Shown: positions 24,914 to 35,100 of the stretch, in pieces
Numbering within the stretch: the first letter of the stretch is position 1
Layout of the letters: each line of letters opens with the position of its first letter
The notes under the pieces: generated by a model
What the model saw: the letters and a program-made list of their open reading frames with translations, nothing else
What the model was told of the DNA's origin: nothing
The model's database searches: none
Position numbers and translations under genes: made by a program
Assembly: GCA_032622095.1 (NCBI GenBank)
Contig: CP136065.1
Coordinates: 36,862,732-36,926,731, forward strand
Direction of reading: 5' to 3'
DNA: 64,000 nt
Source of the DNA: Siphonodentalium dalli
Lineage: Eukaryota > Mollusca > Scaphopoda > Gadilida > Siphonodentaliidae

Positions 24914-25211
24914 TTTTAGAATGGTCGAAACGAGTATTATTCGTAACTGAAAATATACATCTTAGTTCTATCACGATCATAGTTTTGACGAAACATAAAT
25001 CCTCAATGCATAAAGTGATATACAATACTTATGAATCTTTGCAGTTTGCAGAGGATCAAACTTGTTATCTGCCTCGTGGAATTTAATCCGGAAAAAGGCT
25101 GCGAACGCATAATGTGTTCACCTTTCACTGACTACTGTGTAAATAAAAAATGATACTAGCCTACCCGTCACTATTCAGTTACGATTAATACTAATTTCGA
25201 CCATTCTAAAA
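24914..25211. repeat. 298-bp segment with 37-bp inverted ends
   Basis: TTTTAGAATGGTCGAAACGA at 24914 pairs with the complement of the segment at 25175-25211, with few mismatches over 37 bases. It could be a MITE. No target duplication is clear. Confidence 0.5.
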
Positions 25212-26137
25212 GATGAATTGGCATGCCCTTTTGAGACATAAAAGAACAAAAGCTACATGTATCACGGTTAAAATTCAAATTGATGTACATGTAAAAGTAA
25301 AACATCTTAATGACATACTTTTTGTAACATGTAAGGCGTGAAATTGCCCAGTCACTTGTAAACACAGTCTTTGTTTTAACAGGTGAATCCGTACATCAGG
25401 ACAATACATGTATAACAGCTAGTTGGGATTGAAACCTTCAAGACAACAGTAGATCCCATAATAACAGTGCGCGATAATTTGCGACAATGTTCTATAGTCG
25501 CAGATGTTTCGATGAAATTTGACAGCATGGTGCATCAAACTGTGTATACTGGTATCACGACACTTAGTATCCATATCAGTGAGTCAGCCAGATAGTTTGA
25601 TAAGAACATCCAACCAATAGTGCACTCCCGGTCCGCAAATTGCCGCAATAACTTGGCGATAACATGGCGAATGACGACAATGTCTCATAACCACACGTTT
25701 CAATGAAAATTGATGAACACGGGCTGAAATGGTCCGTGTAATTGTAATAATTGTACTGTAACTTGAAATTGTAGATATGTGATCATCCGTCACTGCGCGG
25801 TGTCAGTTCATTGTTTACGGTATGGTTGTTGTTATTGTTGACATTGAACCTCTTGTGAATTATGCTGGTGCGTAGAGTATATCCTTTCGTGTAAATGTAC
25901 ATGTATGTGCTTTTAAACAATCTGAACACGGTCAACTGGATTGATCAGTTCAAAGTTAAAAACAACACTGTCAACAGTCTAATAGCTACTATGTTCTTGT
26001 TGTTGATATTATTATCTGTTACCTTCACTGTGAAGTCTGTACCAACCGACTGTCAATCATTTCGTCTCGTTTATCGAGTTGAGCTGAGCAATAACAATCA
26101 GACTTCTCGGACTGTGTGCTACAGACGACAACTACAT
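25212..26137. other. No recognisable gene
   Basis: The ORF at 25895-26143 includes a short hydrophobic stretch (MFLLLILLSVTF), but its reading frame continues into repeat J and it matches no family I know. Confidence 0.35.
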
Positions 26138-27145
26138 ATATGACAACCATACATATTTGTGAGGGAAAAAAATACTTATTTAAAAAATTAAAAAATGTGG
26201 GGTTGCTGTTTACTCTTAAAACGATTGCAATTATATTCCCAAATCTTGTTTTGGTGTGGTAATCTCGAACAACACCATCCCTGATAACGCCTCTCCGACC
26301 ATATACCTATCTGATAACCGTGCATGAATATTTGTCAGAAAAAAAAATCAATACTTATTATGTAAACGAAATGATGTCAGGCAATTAACTAGATAGAACG
26401 ATCTATATCATCATACCGATATATGACGTAGGGGATATAATTATGTCTGACTTGTGAAAGTGGCCTAATAAACCAGGCAGAAACTAAGGATGCAGGATTC
26501 CTTCCAAATAAATGTAAATTAAGCTTTGTATGCAGTTTTATAGCCGATATGTTTTAGCCAAGCTTACTTTTTTGTCATAAATAGCAAAACTTATTTGCTA
26601 TTGAAAATGTAATATCTTAAACAATTGTAAAACAAGTATGCATTTCTATTCTTAAATGTTCTTTTTATGTGATAATCTCGACCAACATCATCCCTGTTAA
26701 TCCGCTCTCATGGCAGTCATACCCATTTCACAGCAATAATTGTTTGTCAGAAAACAATCAATACTTATTGTGTATGGTATCTTGCCAAATGTTCTTTTCG
26801 TATCGATCAAATCATTCATGTAACATTTGTCCAACCAATTAAACATATATACATACATACTAGACAACCATAGTTATTTGTTACAAAATCGAAACTTATT
26901 TCGCAAAGGAAAAAAATGTCATGTCAACGTTAGCTAGAAGCCTTAAAACAACTGTGAATTACGTATCAGTTCTATTTCTAAATGTTCCTTTTGTATAAGA
27001 ATCTCGACCAATACCATCCCTGGTAATCCGCTTTCCAACCATACCTATAAAGCTATTTGACAACCATACTTATTTGTCAAAAAATCAATACTTATTTTGC
27101 AATCGAAAAAATGTCATGTTAATGTTAGAAGCCTTAAAACAATGG
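26138..27145 (+). repeat. Degenerate 200-bp repeat array J, block 1
   Basis: Units share CAACCATACTTATTTGTCA, CAATACTTATTTTGCAAACG, GTTAGAAGCCTTAAAAC, TTCCCAAATGTTCTTTTTG and CATCCCTGCTAATCCGCTCT in that order, with a period of roughly 200 bp. About 20 copies are scattered across 26-59 kb, all in plus orientation. The block at 26365-26450 also shares a GATATATGACGTAGGGGATA segment with 29409. No coding sequence is seen. It may be a satellite or the repetitive core of a larger element. Confidence 0.8.
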
Positions 27146-27287
27146 ACCTATCCATAGGGACCGCCCCAATTTCAATTATAGCCAATGAGCCGATAGCTCA
27201 AACCCGGAAGCGACTTGCGCCTGCCTAGTGGTATGAATCGCACCACAAGCCGATGCTTAGATACCATAGTAAGCTATAGGGAAATTA

Positions 27288-27413
27288 CGAACACGAGAGC
27301 AAAATGTGTCGGTTTCCTAAACCAGGACGTACTAAAGACAAGTGTTTACGCTGGATTAATCAATGTCATCGACAACAGTCGGATCTTAATATTGATAGGA
27401 TAAACTTTTGGAA
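27288..27413 (+). pseudogene. THAP-like domain fragment in element M
   Basis: From TGAGAGC-like context into AAATGTGTCGGTTTCC, one frame reads SKMCRFPKPGRTKDKCLRWI and continues NQCHRQQSDLN. This resembles the FxRFPK...CxRWIxxCxR core of THAP DNA-binding domains, which occur in P-type transposases and domesticated proteins. The N-terminal CxxC pair and the C-terminal CxxH are not seen in the same frame, and a stop follows. The start shown is approximate. Confidence 0.5.
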
Positions 27414-28512
27414 TTCTGTAAATAAATAGGAGCTCATTTAGTATTTAATTTGTTGGCCAGATGTGTCCATGAGTAATATATATGTTGTGTTACTTTATTA
27501 AAACATTTTATCACCTTCAGATAATGTTATAACTTGCCATAGGGGAAATGGGAAGTTAGCAAAACAAACCATTCAACCTCAGCTAGTGGCTCGATTACAA
27601 AATACCAACAGCCCCTTAAATTTTCACACTTCCTGTACTGAGTGGGGTATGTTGTTACACAATGCTTTGTCGGTATGATAAAGGTGATGACAGGAAGTAT
27701 GATACTATTAATTTCACTGTGTGTTTGCGTAAATACTAATCACTGGTGATAAAATTGAACAATGACAACAAATGGGTCATTAATGACGGAGCACATTAAA
27801 TGTTGTGTAACTTCAAACCCTGAAGTGATTTTATCAATCCAATAACATGAGAGCACCTTCCAACTAACCTAAAATAAACTATACAGAGATATTCACTATA
27901 ACATTTTGTACGAACAAAATAAATAAGGATAACTTTTACCGATAATCGGAGGACATGTTCATGTGAGTATTAATCCTATACTTTTCGGAAATACTTGCAC
28001 GTGCACTAATATCATTCACAAAAATCATCAATGCATGTTAAATTTGTCTATTGCCATGTTCATTGACTACATTTACACATGTAGCGTACATGTATGGGAA
28101 ACTGGGCGGACCAAATCATTCGAAGATACTGAGAGCACCAATTTAACACGAATATTATTCATTTTATTTAGAAAAAAACAACAAAAAACAAACATGCCAA
28201 CGATTAACACGATTTTGTCAAGTGAAACTAGATGGCGTGTGACTGATAATAATATTACATGTATAGTAGATGAAATATGACAGGTCAAGTTGATTTGGAG
28301 ATTATGTTGCCTATTTTCGTCATAACCGAAATTACGAGGATATATTCCATATATCTAAAATTCAGAAAGATAAAAGAAAAAACTTACCCGGCTTTGCAGG
28401 AGCACATCGATTCGATAATTGTCTTTGTGATGACGCAGATTTCTATATGTATTCGGTGTGGTGGTTGTGACTTTGCCATCGACCTATAACACTTCGAGTC
28501 AATCCTGATGCA

Positions 28513-28689
28513 TTAGTTAACTTCACTCGTTCTAATGTCATGAATATATCCCTGGGTATAATAATTAAACCCCTTTTCTTGTGCCCTTTTTGATAATTTA
28601 TCAATGTCGGGTAAATAACAAACGTTGATATCGTCTGGAACATTTAAAAGCGAACTTGAAACACAAGATCCGTTCTCATCGGAAGCCAT
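28513..28689 (-). pseudogene. Short ORF, N-terminus of a SWIM/YqaJ-like protein
   Basis: ATG at 28689 opens a 58-residue frame with DDINVCYLPDIDKLSKRAQ then FNYYTQGYIHDIRTSEV before TAA. The YYxxGYIHDI pattern resembles the start of invertebrate SWIM-zinc-finger proteins that carry a YqaJ-type nuclease domain; this is recalled resemblance, not a search. The rest of such a protein is absent, so this is a remnant or a truncated first exon. It points inward from the right end of M. Confidence 0.35.
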
Positions 28690-28781
28690 TTCAGCACTGA
28701 GATATAGCGAAATCGAGATGGCTTGTGGTGCGTAGTAACAGTAACCATGCAGTATACTGGTGGGCGGTCCCTATGGATAGG

Positions 28782-29431
28782 AACATTGTAAAATCGGTAT
28801 GCATTTCTGCTTCCAGTTGTTCTTTTAGTATGATAATCTTAAAAGATGACACCATCATCCCGATAATCCGCTTTCCAGCCACATCGAGCTATTTAGCAAC
28901 CATACTTATTTGTCAGAAAAATCAATACTTATTTTACTTACAAATTAAAAAAAATGTCGGGTCGCTGTTAAGCCTTAATAAGATCTGTAAAATAAGTATG
29001 CAATTTCACTCCCATATATATTTTTCATTTTGTATGATTATCTAGATAAAAATCATTCCTGCTAATCCTTCTCCAGTCTCCAACCATGTCTATATACATA
29101 TGTGACAACCATACTTATTTGTCAGAAAAATCAATACTCTTTTACTAACAAATAACAAAATAATGTCGGGTCGCTGTTAAGCCTTAAAACGATTTGTAAA
29201 ATAATTATGCAATTTAATTGCCATATCTGACCTTTTTGTATGATTATCTAGATAAAAAGCATTCCTGCTAACCCCTCTCCAGTCTCCAACCATGTCAAAA
29301 TACCTATGTGACAACCATACTTATTTGTCAGAAAAAATAAATACTTATTTTTTAAACGGAATGTTGTCAGGGAATTAACTACATAGAACGATTTATATCA
29401 TCATACCGATATATGATGTAGGGGATATAAT
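28782..29431 (+). repeat. Repeat array J, block 2
   Basis: Three units with CAACCATACTTATTTGTCAG at about 28898, 29104 and 29310 give a period near 206 bp. The form GTCGGGTCGCTGTTAAGCCT at 28957 and 29165 is the empty-site counterpart of the place where element I inserted (32107-37681). Confidence 0.85.
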
Positions 29432-30150
29432 TATACCCCCTTTTTAAAAAAAATGGGGGGGGGGGTATACTGTTTTGCACCTGTCGGTCCGTCCACCCGT
29501 GCGTGCGTACGTCCGATGTCTGTTGACGTCATAACTTGAATAGTAGTGATCGGATCTCAATTAAATTAGGTATGAATGTTCACTACTATGAGGACATTAA
29601 ATAGAGGGTTCCATCGTTTTGTTCGGATTATTAATTCTAGAGTTATTAATCTTTGTTTCACTGGAAATGTTTTTTTTTGTCAGACTGGTGTCTGTTCATG
29701 CCATAACTTAAATAGTTGTGCTGGGATCTCAATGAAATTTGGTCGGGCTGTTTACTTCCATTCTAGAGTTATTCACCTTTGTTTATTTGAATATGTTGGC
29801 TTTTTGGTCTGTCCGATGTCTGTTCATGTCATAACTGCAACAATGAAATTTGGTATGGATGTTCACTACTATGAGAACATTCATTAGAGGGTTCCATCGT
29901 TTTGTTCGGCTTTTCCAATCTAGAGGTATTCATCTTTGTGTATCTGGAAATGTCTGTTCAGGTCATAACTTGAACAGTAGTCCTCGGATCTCAATGCAAT
30001 TATGTATGGATGTTCACTGTTATGGGGACATTCAATAGAGGATTCAATCGTTTTGTTCGATTTTCCGTTCTAGAGTTATTCATTTTTGTTTATATGGAAA
30101 TGTTGGCTTTTTTGGTCCATCCGATGTCTGTTCAGGAATGTTATAGGTAT
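29432..30150 (+). repeat. Tandem repeat T with a G-rich hairpin head
   Basis: The head TACCCCCTTTTT pairs with a long G run ending GGGTA (29434-29468), followed by CTGTTTTGCACCTGTCGGTC. Four to five units of about 170 bp then follow, containing GTCCGATGTCTGTTCATG, CGGATCTCAATGAAATTTGG and AGAGGGTTCCATCGTTTTGT; one unit has an internal loss. Similar tandem modules are common in invertebrate intergenic DNA. ORFs arise because the unit length is near a multiple of three. Confidence 0.75.
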
Positions 30151-30189
30151 GCCCACATTAGGCGGTATGCCACAATGGGGTATGTACCG

Positions 30190-32110
30190 GACAACAGTCC
30201 ATCTTTTGTTTTGCGAACAAAAGGATGTCGAGTCAATATTAATAGCCTTAAAACAATTGTAAAAAAATTGTAAATTAAGCTTACTATGCAGTTTTATTGC
30301 CCATATGTTATTGCCAAACATACATTTTTGTCAGAAATATCAATACTTATTTTGCAAATGAAAATAAATGTAATATCTATGTTAGAAGCCTTAAACAATT
30401 GTAAAACAAGTATGAATTTCTATTCCTAAATATTCTTTTTGTGTGATAATCTCGACCGACATCATTCCACCTAATCCGCTCTCCGTGGCAGTCATATCCA
30501 TTTCACAGCCATATATACTTATTTGTCAGAAAAAAATAAATATTTAGTTGAATTTGCTAAATGCAGTTCTATTTCTAAATGTTCTTTTCGTATAAGAATC
30601 TCGACCAACATCATCCCTGCTAATCCGCTTTCCAAACATACCTATTTAGCTATTTGACAACCATACTTATTTGTGAAAAAAGAAATCAAACGAAACAAAA
30701 TGTCATGTTAATTGTAACAATTGTAAACTCGGTATGCATTTCTGCTTCCAGATGTTCTTTTAGTATGGTAATCTTAAAAGATGACTCCCATCGTCCCCGA
30801 TAATCCGCTCTCCAACCATACCGAGCGATTTGACAACCATACTTATTTGTCAGAAAATTCAATACTTATTTTACTTACAAATTAAAAAAAAAAAAAACGA
30901 CAAAGTCACGACATTCAGATTTGTAAGCCGTTCCATGTGTTGTTCGTGAGGCATTAATTAATAACTAAATTGGATTAACACAGAAATTAGGGTGCAATTT
31001 GTGTATGGAATAATCAGTTTTGAACTTCGAATAATACACAATAAAGACGAATAAAACACAACTCAAATTTCATTCCTGCAATTTGAAGCATAATATTGTT
31101 CATTTTCCATATATATTTTCAATTTGTTGGATCTTGTGTTTTAGCGTCTCTGATCACTTATATATATACCTGATGTCCCCAGGGTTGTAAACTTCGTCTG
31201 GAAGGGAAGAAACATATAATTAAACATAGGTACACAAACACCAAACTTAATATGTATACATAACACGCGATTCCCAAATGTTATTTTTGTGTGCTAATCT
31301 TGACCAGCATCTTATCTGCTATTCCGCTCTCCAGTACGTCTACCCATTTGACAACCATACTTATTAGAAAAATCAATACTAAAAAATGTCGGGTCAATAT
31401 TTTAGCTTAAGTGCAATTATTTGAGATATGCACAAATATTTTAGCTTAAGCGCAATTATTTGAGATATGCACACATAGTTGTGCTTAAGCGCAGATATTT
31501 GTAATTAAGCTCAAATATTTGTGCTTTAGCTCAATTATGTATATTTCATTCCCCATCAATATAGATCTTCCCTCAAAAATAAAATAGTCTTCCCCTGTGT
31601 GCATGGTGCACTCTAGTGTGTAGTTGATTCTGCCAATATCAACAGGGTGTGTCAGGTAATGTTTTTAATGTCCTGATTTGCGCTTTGGCTTCCCATAAAT
31701 ATTGTTACAAGCTTTAAGACATTTGTAAAATAAGTATCCACTTTTATTCCCAAATATTCTTTTTGTGTGGAAATTTCGACCAACACCATCCCTGCTAATC
31801 CGCTCTCGAACCATATACCTAACTATTTGACAACCATCCTTATTTGTCAATCAATACTTATTTTGCGAACAAAAGTATGTCGAGTCAATGTTACAAGCCT
31901 TGTGACATTTGTAAAATAGTATGCGTTTTTATTCCAAAATTTTCTTTTTGTGTGGTAATCTCGACCGACATCATCCATGCTAATTCGCTCTCCAGCCATA
32001 TATATACCTAGCTATTTGTACAACCATACTTATTTGTCAACCATACTTATTTGTCAATCAATAGGCCTACTTATTTTGCGAACGAAAAGGATATGTCGGG
32101 TCAATGTTAA
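30190..32110 (+). repeat. Repeat array J, block 3
   Basis: J units with CATACTTATTTGTC-type landmarks lie near 30515, 30660, 30835, 31355, 31832 and 32022. They are interrupted by non-J sequence at about 30900-31250 and 31400-31660. The second interruption has short repeats of TTTAGCTTAAGCGCAATTAT. The last unit reads GTCGGGTCAATG then TTAA at 32107, where element I begins. Confidence 0.78.
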
Positions 32111-35100
32111 AGGCACGTGCGGCCTTAATTGTCTAAAATATTCATATTTGTTCCAAACACCGTAAACAGAAAAACATTAAAACGCATACAGTTCCGTTCA
32201 TATATACCATGACCATCGCGTAAACAGCATGTTATCATAAAGACCTACTATATTTTACCTAAGCAAGAGCCTGATTGTGTTACAGAAGACAGCACAATGC
32301 TACTTAGTCCAGGAGATATTGGTCGACCTCTGCACCCCCCAGGACTTAACTTCACCCCAATAATTTTCTTCCTTAAGGTCTCCTCTAATTTTTTTCACTT
32401 GTTAACAAGAAAAAAAAGTGGCCGCAGAGACTCCAGACAAGATGGCGTCCATCATGGCGGCCATTTATGTTAAATGCACCAGGTCTCTTTGATCGCCGTT
32501 ATAGTAAAGATGATGTCACATGCCGTCTTGTTTTCCGCTCGATTCGTTATGCTAATATACAACCCTTACAAATTAGCCAAAAATCCGACACCAGAATCCA
32601 ATATGGCGGCCAAGATGGCCGCCGAAATGTGAAAATATGCTATTGTTCTGACATGTTACCACCTTTCGATTGTCTCTGTTGGAAAATGTTAGAATTTTTG
32701 CGTCATGTTATACATTTATCATATAGAGGAGTCATTGGCGAACACATGGGGACCATAATATGCATTCATTGCGGGATATTTTTGTCCGATATCACGTTTT
32801 CCCAAATGCCGGTATCATAGGTCAAAGCCGAATCTCCGTTAATAACGCGATGTTATGTTTCGAATCAATGAATGTCATTGCTATTATAACAACACCCATG
32901 CATATATATTTGCAGGACATACTCGAGCTAGGATTCCTCTTATACCTGAGTTGAGGAAATATTTACCCAAATCCAAGATGGCGGCCAAAATGGCCACCAG
33001 AAATAAAAAATCGCCGAAAATCGCTGATTTTAACAACAGTGATCATTATTGTCATGACAACTCCACACCTGCTTACTATTGTAAGTTGGGAACACTTAGG
33101 CGAAGAACTTTCCTTGTACCATATCCAAATAAAAGTTCCCCAAATCCAAAATGGCGCCCACAATGGCGGACATATTTTGAAAAATCACCGAAATTCCCTC
33201 ATATTCACATCATTGGGCATTATTGTCGAGACAACTCCATCCATGCGTACAGTTGAATTGGAAATACTGGGGTGAAGTAATTACCTTTCATCTCATGCAA
33301 GAAGTGGTTTTCAAAATCGAAGATGGCGGCCAAAATGGCGACCGAAGTTTGAAAACACGCCTATATTCCTTTACTTTCTTAGGATGGGCGTTATTGTTTC
33401 GCGATTTCTAACCACCATTACATGTTGATATGTATGAAGTATTCATTAGTGTTTGGCAAGTGATACTCACATTCAATATGGCGGCCAAACTGGTGGGCAG
33501 AAATTGAAAAGAAGCCGATATTATCACATACTAATTTCAACTTTATGTCATAATATTGATTTGTATAAACGAAACGGTACATACTATAAGCCATCTATTA
33601 GTTCCAATGTAAGTCGTAGTCTTTTGGAAGGATGAAAACTCACAATCGCGATGTGGCATTTCAAAATCCATTCTCCACTAAGGGCTCATACTGGCCGTAA
33701 CAGTATATAGGTGCGCCGAATAGTCATATTATGACTTCCAAGAATCAAAACAACAGCTTATTCTGAATTGCCACATTCAACATTATCTAGACTCGTTTCC
33801 GTCTCTTCGTCAGATTAGTCTATCTCACTCACAACAACAGTTCATTACTCTTCTTTGTAGAAGGGTGCCACTAATCGGAATGTTTCAAACAATACATACA
33901 TGTATGCCGGTGTCCAGCTCACGTGTTTGTTTCGAAAGCTTGGAATTCTTAGCGAGCTTCATTCGTGGTATACATGTAGCTCATGGTATAATTCAGATGC
34001 TATATATGGGGTATATATGCGTCATCTTGTGCGATACACTATAAAGGTATTCGGTCGATGCATATACTAGCTTTCAGAAGGACCTATCTATCTGCGTATT
34101 GTCAGCTTTGGTGGCCTAATGTGGATAACAACGTGCACACCTGGTGATCTTCCCAAACAGCCACTTCTCAATATATGGTTCATCAATTCACATACTCATC
34201 TAATGCACTGACGTACCCGGACAACTTTTGTATATGGCTTCGAATGTTGAAAGCCCGACAGTTGACGGATGTATTTCTGCTAAGGCGTAGAAGACCATAA
34301 TGCATAATATACCCAAACTCCTTGAACATGATCATAAGAACAAGCTTGTTGGCGTCCAGCAATCGTCTCACCGAACAGATCCAAGCAGATGATAACAATA
34401 CACACGGTGCTAGTTTATGGGTATGTGTCATGATAGTGGAAATGAAATTGGACCATGACTGCACCGCCCCTTATTTTGTTATGTTTTATATTCAGACAGG
34501 ATCTCATGTGTGGCTTTGCTTTCCTTATATGCTAAGATTGTATGTTCCCATCCGTTTGGAAGCCGTTCTTGAACAACTGGACCAGGATTATGCCATTGGC
34601 TACTGCTGTATAAGCCCCACCAAGACTGGGTGTAGTCTTAAAGGCGATACCTTTGATAGTTGGTTGATATGTCATACTCACGCTGGGTGGTATGGTTCAA
34701 GAAAGTACAAATGCCATCAACAAAAGGGTGAAATATTCAACGCGAAGAACATCCAGAGGAATGTTACGTTGATGAGCTCTTGCATTCAGTTCAACAAACG
34801 TTGGTACACCAAGTGATTTCTTGGTAACATCACCATTGCGACAATTTTCCTGCACGAGACATTAACTACTATATTCTAAAGTTATATATATAAAGCTATA
34901 TGATCATAAAGTTCGCGTTCCCCAACGTCCACAGCCATTGCCATCGAGACTGTAAATTGTTCTTTAAATACATAGTGAAATAAATGCACCACAGTTCCTG
35001 ACATTTTCTTGAATAATACCGCCCACATACTGACACTATCCCCGAGAGAGGATAACAAAACACGCATACATTCATGCTATAAAGACATTATCCTTTAGTC

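Larger units (their letters stand above)
27146..28781. mobile_element. TIR element M inserted in repeat J
   Basis: CCTATCCATAGGGACCGCCC at 27147-27166 is matched by its exact complement at 28762-28781. Flanks AACAATGG and AACATTGT are an imperfect 8-bp target duplication within the J motif CTTAAAACAATTGTAAAAT. The 1.64-kb interior has a THAP-like fragment on the plus strand near the left end and a short ORF on the minus strand starting near the right end. An 8-bp duplication fits P-type or hAT elements; the superfamily is not settled. Confidence 0.72.

Noticed and set aside
24742-25086. 114-codon ORF
   Set aside because: No recognisable domain; it overlaps a segment with inverted ends (24914-25211), so it is probably not a gene.
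29576-30273. Three consecutive plus-strand ORFs of 60-105 codons
   Set aside because: They follow the roughly 170-bp tandem repeat T and repeat the same peptide; no family resemblance.
32467-33256. Overlapping ORFs on both arms of element A (KMAAKMATRNKK type peptides)
   Set aside because: They are translations of the ATGGCGGCCAAAATGGC motif and are mirrored in the right arm.
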